Positions 15,291-23,266 of a DNA stretch of 25,800 nucleotides are shown one piece after another (position 1 is the stretch's first letter; each line of letters starts with the position of its first letter). The notes under the pieces were generated by a model. It was not told where the DNA came from. It did no database searches and saw only the letters and a list, made by a program, of their open reading frames with translations. The DNA is from JBDKTH01 sp964558295 (GTDB taxonomy: Bacteria > Planctomycetota > Planctomycetia > Pirellulales > Thermoguttaceae): positions 1-25,800 of the forward strand of contig CAZLDQ010000066.1 in NCBI GenBank assembly GCA_964558295.1. Reading direction: 5' to 3'. Position numbers and translations under genes: made by a program.

Positions 15291-16421
15291 CTAAATGGTC
15301 GGGGCCCGGAGCACGAGGTGAACGAGTTCTGGGGGGCAGTTCATGCGCACGGGGAATTCGCCGGAGAGACCGCAGGTGACATGGAGAATCGTGGGGGGGG
15401 TCTCGTAGAGCCCCCAGGCGTATTTTACCCCCTGGCGGCAGGGCGAAAAAATCGGGCCGATCAGCGGAAAGCGGATCTGGCCGCCGTGGGTGTGGCCGGC
15501 CAAGAGCAGATCGATTTCTTGAGATCGAGCCCAGCTGAGCTGGTCCGGGCTATGGGCCAGGGCAATACGAAAGGGCTTCCCCTCGACACGCGGCGCAGGG
15601 TCCAACTGGTCGTCGCGGAACCAAGGACGCTCATTGCCGGCCAAAAGGATCCGTTGACCGCGAAGAACCAGCTCGTGCCACCGCCCACCCAAGTCGACTA
15701 ACCCTAATTCGGTCAACACCTGTCGCAAGCGGCGAGGGCCCACATGCAGATCGTGATTGCCTAGCACGAAATAGACGCCGTGGCGACTGACCAGTTGGCC
15801 GAAGGTTTCAGGAACCCAATCGATATAAGCTGGGTCGTCGATCAGATCGCCGGTGATACAGATCAGATCGGGCTGAAGCTCGTTTGTCAGACGTACGGCT
15901 TCGAGGAAATAGCTCTTGCCGATCCGGCCGGTGAAGTGGAAATCGGAGAGATGGACGATCGATAGCCGGTCAAGGGTACTGGGCAAGCGGGGGAGGGCCA
16001 CGCCGCGATGAACCACGTTAAGTTGGAGGATTTCATTGCCCGGCAGGCGGACAAGCAGGTGATGTTCATCGGCGGTCTGCGCGGAGGGCTCGGGGACCGA
16101 GGTTCGCTGGTAGCGGAGTCCGGCCGGTCGGCGGTGGAGGAGATAACGCCAACTCCAGCCGCCAAGGGCCACCGCCGCGCCGAGCCAGCAAAGTCCCAGA
16201 TAGCCTTTCGCCAGCCACGGCAGTCCGGGCATTCCGCCGCGATGGAGCAGCAGCCAGGCAAAGAGGAGTGGGAGAAACACGAGGGCTGCAAATGCGACGA
16301 GCGTGGCCACATCGCGAGGTCGTCCTTCGATGCATGTGCCGTGCAGGCGATTAACGAGCGTCACCCAAAGAAAGGCGTGTCCTAGCAGGGCCAGCAGCAG
16401 AAGGATCATCAGTCCGACCAC
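15291..16421 (-). CDS. Membrane-anchored calcineurin-like metallophosphoesterase
   Basis: A 376-aa protein. The N-terminus has about three hydrophobic segments (~1-22, ~38-58, ~74-92). The phosphoesterase domain follows with the five metal-ligand blocks in order: SDFHF (~159-163), GDLIDD (~191-196), GNHD (~221-224), ALAHSPD and AGHTHGGQ. This arrangement matches YkuE/LpxG-like enzymes that hydrolyse phosphodiesters of lipids or nucleotides near the membrane; the substrate is not known. GTG 16421 or ATG 16409 could be the start. It begins 16 nt after the stop of the PAS-GAF-receiver gene, so the two are probably one operon. Confidence 0.9.
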   Translation of the reverse strand: MVGLMILLLLALLGHAFLWVTLVNRLHGTCIEGRPRDVATLVAFAALVFLPLLFAWLLLHRGGMPGLPWLAKGYLGLCWLGAAVALGGWSWRYLLHRRPAGLRYQRTSVPEPSAQTADEHHLLVRLPGNEILQLNVVHRGVALPRLPSTLDRLSIVHLSDFHFTGRIGKSYFLEAVRLTNELQPDLICITGDLIDDPAYIDWVPETFGQLVSRHGVYFVLGNHDLHVGPRRLRQVLTELGLVDLGGRWHELVLRGQRILLAGNERPWFRDDQLDPAPRVEGKPFRIALAHSPDQLSWARSQEIDLLLAGHTHGGQIRFPLIGPIFSPCRQGVKYAWGLYETPPTILHVTCGLSGEFPVRMNCPPELVHLVLRAPTI

Positions 16422-16437
16422 GCGGAAACGAGGGGGC

Positions 16438-18195
16438 TCAAGGTTGCCCGACGGGGCCGAGAGAGGTGACGACCTGCTCGACGGTGCTAAGAAGCTGATC
16501 GAGTCGGAACGGTTTGTAGAGAATCGCCTGCAGGCCGGCTTGGCGGGCCTTGACGATCGAATGGTCCGGGTCGTAGCCGAAGCCGGTCATCAGGATGAGC
16601 GGCAACGGCTCGACATCCATTGCCTGTTGGAGCTTCTGCATGAACTGGAAACCGGACATGTCGGGCAGGCGGATATCGGCGATCACCACGTCGTAACCGC
16701 TGTTGCGGACCATGAACATCGCCTGTTCGCCGTCGGGGGCCGTCTCCACGACGCAACCGTAGCGTTCCAACAACGCATGGGCCGCGCTACGCACGGCGGG
16801 GTCTTCATCGACCAGCAGCACACGACGCCCATGGAGGGTCGGCCGTTCGGGTTGCGGAGGCGCCGGATGGGCTTGCGACGGCGTCATTTTTTGCCCCACT
16901 TTCTGGATCACCTGTTTGATGTCCCTTGCATTGCGCAGAATGCGCTGTAAGCGCTCGACGACTTCCGGTTCGTGGCCGATGTACCGCTCCATCACATTGA
17001 CCGCGTCGTTAAGGATCTCGTCGACCGGCAACGCTACGGCGCTATGGATTGCCTCGACGCTAGCCGCCGCCGCGCTGGCCTTTTCCGCCTGGAGCAGTTC
17101 CAGCGTATTCAGGGCCACGGCCACATCACGGGTAAAGATCTCCAGGAATTGGAGGTCGCTCTCGGTAAACGCCCGCGGTTCGGCGCTTTCCACGTTGAAA
17201 GTGCCGATCACCTCGTCGTGTAACGTGAGCGGAACGGTCAACGAGCTTTTCGCGCCCCGGGATCCTTCCAAGTAGAGCGGGTCTTCCGTCGTGTCTTCGC
17301 AGAGGTAGCTCTTCCCGGTTGCGGCCACAAAGCCGGTAACGCCGTTGCCCTGCGGTTGGGCATAGAGTGCACGCTGCGCGGCCTCCGGTTCCATCCCCAC
17401 GGTCAACAACGGTTCGAGCCGGCCGGTCTTCTGATCCAAAAGGCGGATTTCGACGACCTCGAAATTCAGCAGGCCCTGGGTAATGTGGAGGATGTTCGAC
17501 TTGAGCAACTCGATGCGCTCTTCGACCGACATCTGCAACAGTTCACTGGGCGTCAGATCGGCCAGTTCCATGCCGGCCTGGTGAATCGCCGCCAACTTCT
17601 GTTGCTGCTGGACCTCGCGGCTCACGTCGCGCACGGTGACGATCAGGTGCCGCGGAGGACCGTTCACCTCGCGCACGGGAGCGGCGTGAACCTGGAAGTA
17701 GCGGTTGTCTTCCGACCGCAAGGTTGAACTGCTGGCCGTCCCCGTGGCCAGCGCCGTGTGGAAGGGGCAAAAATCGGGGCCAAGGATTTCTGGGCTTCCC
17801 AGGACGGTGTAAAAGTTGGCGCCGACGACTTGCTCGCGGGCGCTCCACTCGCGCAGTCGGGCGTTGCCCCAAACCACGGTGTTTTCGCTATCCAACAACG
17901 CCACGCCATCAGCCATCCCCTCGAGGATCTGCTGATTCTGCAAGAGACTGCCCAGCTCGAAGGCCTGTTGGAAATAGTTCGAGGCCACGTAAACGCCGTC
18001 GAACGCTTCGCGCGTGAGATAGACGAGCGCTCGCAATGGATTATCGACCACGACGACGTCGAACGTGCCAGCCGCTTGGCCAAACACTTGCTCGACGACC
18101 TGTGGCGAATCGCAGATGAACAGGATTCTCGGTTTTCCCGGCAATGTTTCTGCGCTCCGACGCACTGGTGCACTCACCCCTGGACGGCTATTCAT
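16438..18195 (-). CDS. PAS-GAF signalling protein with receiver domains and a degenerate kinase-like helical region
   Basis: 585 aa from ATG 18195. Residues ~22-75 resemble a receiver fold lacking the acceptor Asp block. A PAS domain follows (~85-190, with GMADGVALLDSENTVVWGN), then a GAF domain (~240-390, with GNGVTGFVAATGKSYLCED and VIGTFNVES). A helical region (~400-450, AIHSAVALPVDEILNDAVN) resembles a histidine-kinase dimerisation domain, but no ATP-binding domain follows. The C-terminal receiver (~456-585) has the acidic pair in DEDPAV, acceptor Asp507 in ADIRLPDMSG and Lys561 in YKPF. It probably senses a small ligand or redox signal and is phosphorylated by another kinase. The extra upstream residues to 18417 look non-coding. 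Operon with the phosphoesterase. Confidence 0.87.
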   Translation of the reverse strand: MNSRPGVSAPVRRSAETLPGKPRILFICDSPQVVEQVFGQAAGTFDVVVVDNPLRALVYLTREAFDGVYVASNYFQQAFELGSLLQNQQILEGMADGVALLDSENTVVWGNARLREWSAREQVVGANFYTVLGSPEILGPDFCPFHTALATGTASSSTLRSEDNRYFQVHAAPVREVNGPPRHLIVTVRDVSREVQQQQKLAAIHQAGMELADLTPSELLQMSVEERIELLKSNILHITQGLLNFEVVEIRLLDQKTGRLEPLLTVGMEPEAAQRALYAQPQGNGVTGFVAATGKSYLCEDTTEDPLYLEGSRGAKSSLTVPLTLHDEVIGTFNVESAEPRAFTESDLQFLEIFTRDVAVALNTLELLQAEKASAAAASVEAIHSAVALPVDEILNDAVNVMERYIGHEPEVVERLQRILRNARDIKQVIQKVGQKMTPSQAHPAPPQPERPTLHGRRVLLVDEDPAVRSAAHALLERYGCVVETAPDGEQAMFMVRNSGYDVVIADIRLPDMSGFQFMQKLQQAMDVEPLPLILMTGFGYDPDHSIVKARQAGLQAILYKPFRLDQLLSTVEQVVTSLGPVGQP

Positions 18196-18199
18196 TTTG

Positions 18200-18228
18200 A
18201 TTATAGGGCCTTCTGGCAAACTGAACAA
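18200..18228 (-). promoter_or_regulatory. Promoter-like pair immediately before the PAS-GAF-receiver start
   Basis: TTGTTC (18223-18228) and a perfect TATAAT (18200-18205) are separated by 17 nt on the minus strand. The -10 ends only 4 nt from ATG 18195 and the nearest Shine-Dalgarno-like AGAAGG is 13 nt away, so the mRNA would be leaderless or nearly so. Confidence 0.4.
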
Positions 18229-18286
18229 CCGGAATTGGGGAGCTTTCCCTGCTCTCCTTGGATCGACCAATCCCCAAGACAAGTTG
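18226..18286. other. Possible three-way-junction structure upstream of the PAS-GAF-receiver gene
   Basis: CAAC (18226-18229) pairs with GTTG (18283-18286), and TTGGG (18235-18239) pairs with CCCAA (18273-18277). The enclosed segment folds into GAGC/GCTC (18240-18243 with 18251-18254) and TTGG/CCAA (18258-18261 with 18267-18270). All stems are perfect but short. Confidence 0.3.
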
Positions 18287-18512
18287 ACTGCGTGGTTCCC
18301 CCGCTTGCAGTTTCTAGGGTTTGCCATGTTTCTCGTTGCCGTAAAGTCGCTACCGCTCATACAGGCAAAAAACTCGCGGCGTACGCCCGAGGGCGTCTTG
18401 GCCACAGTCAGCAGCACAAGGAGCGTACTGTGCCATTCCGTGGACGGTCGAAGCCTGCATCGCTTCGCTAAAACCGCGCTAATCGGCCCCTGTTCGGGCT
18501 CCGCCCTCTGCG

Positions 18513-18585
18513 TGGGACGCTCCCTGCTTTAGTCTCCGGCGCCGGACGCCGATCAAAGCTCATGAGACTGCAGCGGAGTGTCCCA
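18513..18585. repeat. Long imperfect inverted repeat upstream of a small membrane protein
   Basis: The left arm (18513-18536, TGGGACGCTCC then AGTCTC) is matched by the right arm (18564-18585, GAGACT then GGAGTGTCCCA), with one G/T wobble and a 2- to 3-nt offset in the middle. The centre contains GGCG/CGCC. It lies ~45 nt before the start of the plus-strand gene and could be an attenuator, terminator or a relic of a mobile element. Confidence 0.5.
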
Positions 18586-18629
18586 AAGGCCCGCCGCAGG
18601 CAACGCGCAGCGGATAAGAGGATGCTGTC

Positions 18630-18887
18630 ATGTGGCGATCGATGTTTTTGGCAATCGGTGTGTTTGTGGCGCTCCTCGGTGCCCAGTGCTTGGTCGTTCA
18701 GCGCTTTGTCATGAAATCGCAAGAAGTCGTGATCCAATCCAATATGGGGCTCCTCGGCGAAGAAAAGACAAAGATCACCAGGAAAAAGGAAATCCTGCCA
18801 CCCCCCTGGGCCCCCTGGAGCCTGATGTCCACCGGCGTGATCACTTGCATCTATTCCTTCACGATCCCCGCTCGCGTCAAGAAATGA
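18630..18887 (+). CDS. Small membrane protein of unknown function
   Basis: An 85-aa protein with two hydrophobic segments: residues ~4-24 (SMFLAIGVFVALLGAQCLVV) and ~64-78 (LMSTGVITCIYSFTI). Between them is a charged stretch with GEEKTKITRKKE and a conserved-looking PPPWAPWS motif. GAGG lies 8 nt before the ATG. The organised topology and good start argue for a real gene. I recall similar small proteins in planctomycete genomes but know no function. It is divergent from the PAS-GAF-receiver gene. Confidence 0.75.
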   Translation: MWRSMFLAIGVFVALLGAQCLVVQRFVMKSQEVVIQSNMGLLGEEKTKITRKKEILPPPWAPWSLMSTGVITCIYSFTIPARVKK

Positions 18888-18902
18888 TAAAGAATGCATC
18901 TG

Positions 18903-18995
18903 AAGGCTGAATGCTGAGGAGCACCACACAGCAGAGGGGTGCCGCTTAACCTTTCTTGACTAGCGATCCACATTCGTCGTTTAGCATTCGGCCTT
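18903..18995. terminator. 15-bp inverted repeat between convergent genes
   Basis: AAGGCTGAATGCTGA (18903-18917) pairs with TTAGCATTCGGCCTT (18981-18995). All 15 positions pair on plus-strand RNA, two of them as G/U. The 63-nt interior holds a further GCACC/GGTGC stem (18921-18925 with 18938-18942). It starts 15 nt after the small membrane gene and could end transcription or be a small palindromic repeat element. Confidence 0.5.
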
Positions 18996-19001
18996 TCCTC
19001 T

Positions 19002-20624
19002 TCACTTTCCTTCCCGCAACTGATCAAAGTATTCGCGGGCATGCTGGCGGTGTTTGCGAGGCATGTGCTGATCGGTGAGCGGGTCGGCCGCTTCACGGCG
19101 AGCGCTGTCGAATTGCTCCTGAATTTCGTGGCGCACGTCGTCGCGTCGATTGGGGCCGTCGACCTCGCCGACCACAGAGGCCGCCCCCTTGCCGGTTTTA
19201 ACAGCGGCTTTCGTATCGTAGTACTTCACGTCGCCGGCTGCTTCAGGCCGTGCGCCTTTGCCACGTCCGCGTCCGCGTCCGCGGCCGTCACCAAGTTCGT
19301 CCCCCTGGCAGACGCAGCAACCGGCGCCGTTGCAGTGCGGGCAGTTCATCTGGTTTCGCCCCTGGGCCATCTGGTCTATCGCCTCGTTGATCAGGTCCAT
19401 CTCCTGGAGTTGCTCTTGAAGACCATCCAACTCGTTTTGTAGTTCCCCCAGCGTGTCCGCAGCTTCTTGGAGTTGTCCCTGATTGAGGCACTTGGAGCAT
19501 TGCCCCAGCTTGTTGGCGAATTGGTCGAGTTGATCAAGATCGGGCATTTGCTGGCGCAACTTGTCGAGTTGCTCCTGCAACTTGTTGGCTTCGTCGTGTT
19601 GACCGGCCTCCTGGGCCTGACGGATACGGGTTTCGAGATCCTTCTGCGCTTGTCGTTGCGCACGGGCCATCTCTTCGAGCTTCTCCTCCATCTGTTTGAG
19701 TTGTTCGGCCAGTCGCTTCTGTTCATCGTGGGAGAGACCGCCTTTGGCCAGATCTTCTTGGAGTCTTTTGAGTTGTTCGATTGCTTTTTGGAAATCGCCT
19801 CGTTGGATCTCGTCGAGCAATTTGTCGGCTGGCCCCTGGCCGATGTCCTTGAGTTGCTTGAACTGATTTTGGAGTCCTTCCGCCCCGCCGAGTTTTTGCC
19901 GCCGCTTCTGCAATTCGCGGGATAGATCGTTCAGCTTCACGAGGGCCTGTTTGCGATTCCCTTCGGTTTTGCTCGCCAGTTGGTCCACGTCCCGTTCCAA
20001 GCGGCGGAACAATTCTTCCGCATCCTTGAGGCCTTGTTTTTGGGCCGCCTTGCGTTGTTCAAGCAGTTTGTATCGCAGGCTGTCGCTGGATTGCTTGATT
20101 TGCTTTTGCACGACAGTTGCCGACGCAGCCGCGGTCTGCTTGCCGTTCGTGGCCGGAGGAACCAACAGCGCGACAAGCACCACGGCGACGGCCGGCAATA
20201 CGGGCAGCAGGATTCGCCGGCCGGGGGCGACGGGGAAGTGCTGGCCGATTTCGACCTGTTCGATCCGGCGTCGGGCATCATCGATCAGCGCCTGCCCGAG
20301 TTCGCATTCCCGTTCCTCGATTGACATTGCCAGGCTGCTGGAAACGCGTTCCTTCAGCCCGCAACGGTGATCCAACTCAATGGCCGCATCGACCAACCCA
20401 CGGCCTGTCGCAAGGGCCCAGGCAAACGCGGCCAGAAGTCCCAGGCCGACGGCTCCGCCCCCCCAGATCCAGCCCTCCACGCCCAACGGCCGGAACTTGT
20501 CAACACCGACGAGCGTCAGCGCCACCGAGAGCGTGCCACACAGGCACCAGCCCAGCGCGGCAAGGAACCTTTGCACTCCCAGCCGGCGCCGTACCCGCCG
20601 CACTTGTTTGAGGATCTGCTCCAT
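19002..20624 (-). CDS. Coiled-coil membrane protein with a zinc-finger-like cysteine cluster
   Basis: A 540-aa protein. Hydrophobic segments lie at ~20-40, ~52-74 and ~138-157. Between them a soluble loop has the segment DHRCGLKERVSSSLAM, which resembles the N-terminal region of DUF4175-type proteins. Residues ~170-420 form a very long Gln/Glu/Lys/Leu coiled coil, including CSKC at 376-379. Next comes CPHCNGAGCCVC (428-439), like half of a DnaJ zinc finger, then a GRGRGRGRGKG tract (448-457) and a charged C-terminus ending EYFDQLREGK. It is probably anchored with most of its length on one side of the membrane. Start at ATG 20624 lacks a clear ribosome binding site. Function unknown. Confidence 0.82.
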   Translation of the reverse strand: MEQILKQVRRVRRRLGVQRFLAALGWCLCGTLSVALTLVGVDKFRPLGVEGWIWGGGAVGLGLLAAFAWALATGRGLVDAAIELDHRCGLKERVSSSLAMSIEERECELGQALIDDARRRIEQVEIGQHFPVAPGRRILLPVLPAVAVVLVALLVPPATNGKQTAAASATVVQKQIKQSSDSLRYKLLEQRKAAQKQGLKDAEELFRRLERDVDQLASKTEGNRKQALVKLNDLSRELQKRRQKLGGAEGLQNQFKQLKDIGQGPADKLLDEIQRGDFQKAIEQLKRLQEDLAKGGLSHDEQKRLAEQLKQMEEKLEEMARAQRQAQKDLETRIRQAQEAGQHDEANKLQEQLDKLRQQMPDLDQLDQFANKLGQCSKCLNQGQLQEAADTLGELQNELDGLQEQLQEMDLINEAIDQMAQGRNQMNCPHCNGAGCCVCQGDELGDGRGRGRGRGKGARPEAAGDVKYYDTKAAVKTGKGAASVVGEVDGPNRRDDVRHEIQEQFDSARREAADPLTDQHMPRKHRQHAREYFDQLREGK

Positions 20625-20900
20625 GGTCGACTAGCGAGAACCGCCCCCCCTCTTGAGAGCTGATAGTCCATGTAACGAACTACTTCTGTATTCTATTCAT
20701 CGGGACGTGTTGCGCCAAAAGCCGTCTGGGCCCAGGCTGAGCGTCCGGTAGATCCAACAGAGACACTCCACGCAGAGACGATTTCCGCTACAATGCCAAG
20801 TGAGTTGTCTGGAATCGAGACGCCAGCGGTCGTGCTGCGTCCTGTATCAACCGTGCGGTTCGTTCTCATGTATGGCATTGACGGTAGCTTGGGTGAGGGA

Positions 20901-21506
20901 ATGGCGAGCAAGGTATTACCGGGAATTGTGGCCGTGGGCCTGTTGGGGCTGGTCGTTGGTTGTCGAGAGTCTGAGCCGGCCGGAAAGAAGGGGGCCGAGG
21001 CCCTCCCGAGCGAAGAAGCTGCGGCCGGGTCGCCGGTCGCTGTCCGTGTGGCCGACAGAACCGAGGTCGAGCAGGCGATTGCCAAACACCGGGGCCAGGT
21101 AGTGCTCGTCGATTTCTGGGCGACCTGGTGTCCGCCGTGCAAGGAACTCTTTCCCCATACGGTCGCATTGCACAAGCGGCTAGCGGGCGAAGGTTTGATC
21201 GTGATGTCCGTGAGTTTGGATGATCCGTCAATGGAATCAGCCGTTCGCGAGTTTCTCCAGGCCCACGGGGCAACGTTCGAGAACTTTATCAGTCGCCACG
21301 GCGCATCGCCCGAATCGACTCAGGCGTTTGGCATCAAGAATGATACACTGCCGTTTTTCAAGCTCTACGATCGTAACGGGAGACTCCAGAAGACCTTGGG
21401 GGGTGGTACACGGGTCGAGGCGGAGGAGATCGAACGGGCCGTGGAGGAACTCCTCCATCAAGAGTCTTCTGCCGCGGCGACGACCAAACCCCCATCGGCC
21501 AGATAG
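20901..21506 (+). CDS. Thioredoxin-like (TlpA/ResA-type) lipoprotein
   Basis: A 201-aa protein from ATG 20901. The start gives a lipoprotein signal peptide with lipobox LVVGC (Cys21), so it should be tethered to a membrane outside the cytoplasm. The thioredoxin fold follows with VVLVDFWATWCPPCKELFP, active-site Cys77 and Cys80, and a cis-Pro candidate in DTLPFFKLYD. Such proteins reduce disulfides in envelope proteins, for example during cytochrome c maturation; the partner here is unknown. The frame continues upstream to 20793, but those residues would mask the signal peptide. A Ser/Ala/Thr-rich tail ends the protein. Confidence 0.9.
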   Translation: MASKVLPGIVAVGLLGLVVGCRESEPAGKKGAEALPSEEAAAGSPVAVRVADRTEVEQAIAKHRGQVVLVDFWATWCPPCKELFPHTVALHKRLAGEGLIVMSVSLDDPSMESAVREFLQAHGATFENFISRHGASPESTQAFGIKNDTLPFFKLYDRNGRLQKTLGGGTRVEAEEIERAVEELLHQESSAAATTKPPSAR

Positions 21507-21682
21507 CAGGCTCGATCACTCCCTTCCAGGGAGAAAAGAGAGCTGACGGTGGTCGCGTTCCTTGTCGAAGGACGGGGATCTGAGGTATCTTGTGTTGTAG
21601 ACACCGTGCTTTGTGCTTTTCTTATGAGGGGGGACAAACGTCCTCATCAAGATGTAACCCCTTGGCTAGTTGAGGCGTGAAG

Positions 21683-23266
21683 ATGGATGGTTCCGTCGCG
21701 GGTCGAAGGTTGAGATGGATCCCCGTGCTGCTCGTCTGGGGCGGACTGTTGACGTCGCTCGGACGGTGCGCCGACGAAGCCCTGCCCAGTAAAGAGCAAC
21801 TCCACGCGTTGATCGAAAAGCTGGGGGATGCCGACTACGCGGTCCGCGAACGGGCCCAAGAAGAGCTAGCCTCGCTGGGCTTCGAAGCCTTCGAGGCACT
21901 CAGCGAAGCGACGAACCACAGCGATCTTGAAGTGGTTGCCCGGGCCAAATACCTCTTGAGGCAGATCCGCGTCGAATGGAGCCAAGCCGACGATCCGGAG
22001 ACGGTCAAAGCGGCCCTGGCAGACTACGATACGCTGGCGCCTGAGGAGCGTCTGAAACGAATTCGCCAGTTGGCTTGGCACCCGGGCGACGAGGCCCTGC
22101 CCGCCGTATGCCGCTTGATTCGCTACGAGCAGGCAATGCTCCTCTCGAAGCTCGCGGCCCTGGAGGTGCTCAATCGACTTCAGGCCGATCCAACAGTGCT
22201 GAAACGCTGGACTCACGTGCTCCAACAGCGCTTGGGGCACAGTGCACGCCCTGGCGTGAAGTGGCTGCAAGCCTACCTCCGTGCACGAGCAGAATCGAAG
22301 GAAGCGGTGGAAGCCTTTCTCGCCTTGGCTGACGCCGAACTGATCACGCTGAAACGGACTCCCGAGCAATCCAGCCCGCGGCTTACCGCAATGCTTCTCT
22401 ATCATCTGGCGGCACTTCAGAAGCTCCAGGGACAGGCGGAAACGGCGGCGGCGACGGCTCAGCGGGGACGGGAGTTGAATCCGGGCAAAGAACCGATGAC
22501 CCTGCTGGCACACATGGAGACCGCCGCGACTCTGAAGCGAGTCGGCCTTGGTGCCTGGGCAGAGGAAGAGTATCGCTATGTGATCGGGACGGAAGCTGAG
22601 GGCTTTGTCGCTCTCGCCTTCGTGAACCTGGCGGAAATGTACCACGACAATGGCCAAGACTTGAAAGCCGCGGCAACGCTTGAAGAACTCCTTCGCTTGG
22701 TCGAGACCAAGGCGGTGGACAATCTCAACGTCATCGACCGTGCTCCAGGAGGGCTTCGCGCACGGATGGCTTTCTTCCAAGCTTGCCATTGGGAACAGCA
22801 AGGGGATTTGGCCAAGCAGCGTCGCGCGCTCGATGAGGCACTTCAGCACGATCCGGGAGAAGTCGACACGTTGATCGCTTCTTACCATCTCCCCGGGCAA
22901 ACCGCGGCCGATCGGCAGAGACTCCAGGGCTCTATTGCCAAGGCAACCATGGCGATGCGCAAGGAGGTCGACAATGATCCAGACGATGCGAACGCCTGCA
23001 ACCAGTTCGCTTGGCTGGCTGGGAATACCGAGGGGGACGTGGACGAGGCCTTGCGTTGTGCCCACAAGGCCGTGGAGCTCAGCCCCGACAACGGCGCATA
23101 TTTCGACACCCTGGCCCACGTCTACGCCGGCAAAGGCGACTATGCAAACGCCGTGAAATTTCAGAGCCGCGCCGTGGAATTGGAACCCCATTCGGGGCTG
23201 ATCGCGCGGAAGCTGAAACTCTTTCAAGAGAAGCTGAAGCAACAACAAGCAGCTGAGAAATCATGA
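21683..23266 (+). CDS. Secreted TPR/helical-repeat protein
   Basis: 527 aa from ATG 21683, which has GAGG 7 nt upstream (GTG 21677 is an alternative). A signal peptide covers ~1-30 (RRLRWIPVLLVWGGLLTSLG). The next part (~35-100) reads as HEAT-like repeats: LGDADYAVRERAQEELASLG and SHSDLEVVARAKYLL-like helices. Later sections contain TPR-type pairs, for instance AFVNLAEMYHDNGQDLKAAATLEELLRL in part and AYFDTLAHVYAGKGDYANAVK near the end. It probably acts as an extracytoplasmic scaffold. It overlaps the following hydrolase gene by 4 nt. Confidence 0.87.
   Translation: MDGSVAGRRLRWIPVLLVWGGLLTSLGRCADEALPSKEQLHALIEKLGDADYAVRERAQEELASLGFEAFEALSEATNHSDLEVVARAKYLLRQIRVEWSQADDPETVKAALADYDTLAPEERLKRIRQLAWHPGDEALPAVCRLIRYEQAMLLSKLAALEVLNRLQADPTVLKRWTHVLQQRLGHSARPGVKWLQAYLRARAESKEAVEAFLALADAELITLKRTPEQSSPRLTAMLLYHLAALQKLQGQAETAAATAQRGRELNPGKEPMTLLAHMETAATLKRVGLGAWAEEEYRYVIGTEAEGFVALAFVNLAEMYHDNGQDLKAAATLEELLRLVETKAVDNLNVIDRAPGGLRARMAFFQACHWEQQGDLAKQRRALDEALQHDPGEVDTLIASYHLPGQTAADRQRLQGSIAKATMAMRKEVDNDPDDANACNQFAWLAGNTEGDVDEALRCAHKAVELSPDNGAYFDTLAHVYAGKGDYANAVKFQSRAVELEPHSGLIARKLKLFQEKLKQQQAAEKS

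Larger units (their letters stand above)
18196..18629. other. Divergent intergenic region rich in secondary structure
   Basis: 434 bp between the minus-strand PAS-GAF-receiver gene and a plus-strand small membrane protein gene. It holds a promoter-like pair (18200-18228), a possible three-way-junction fold (18226-18286), a perfect 6-bp hairpin (CGAAGC 18449-18454 with GCTTCG 18462-18467) and a long imperfect inverted repeat (18513-18585). No gene is supported here. Confidence 0.5.

Noticed and set aside
18226..18350. A cyclic-dinucleotide riboswitch before the PAS-GAF-receiver gene.
   Set aside because: A GGGGGAACCA string (minus strand, 18293-18302) recalls one conserved block of the ydaO class, but the other conserved blocks are not found and the promoter-like pair lies downstream of it.
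18196..18417. An N-terminal extension of 74 residues for the PAS-GAF-receiver protein.
   Set aside because: The residues have no domain character and the segment holds promoter-like and paired elements; ATG 18195 directly precedes the first folded region.
21866..23248. A 460-aa antisense frame across the secreted TPR gene.
   Set aside because: The plus strand has a signal peptide, a ribosome binding site and recognisable helical repeats; the antisense translation has no recognisable motif.
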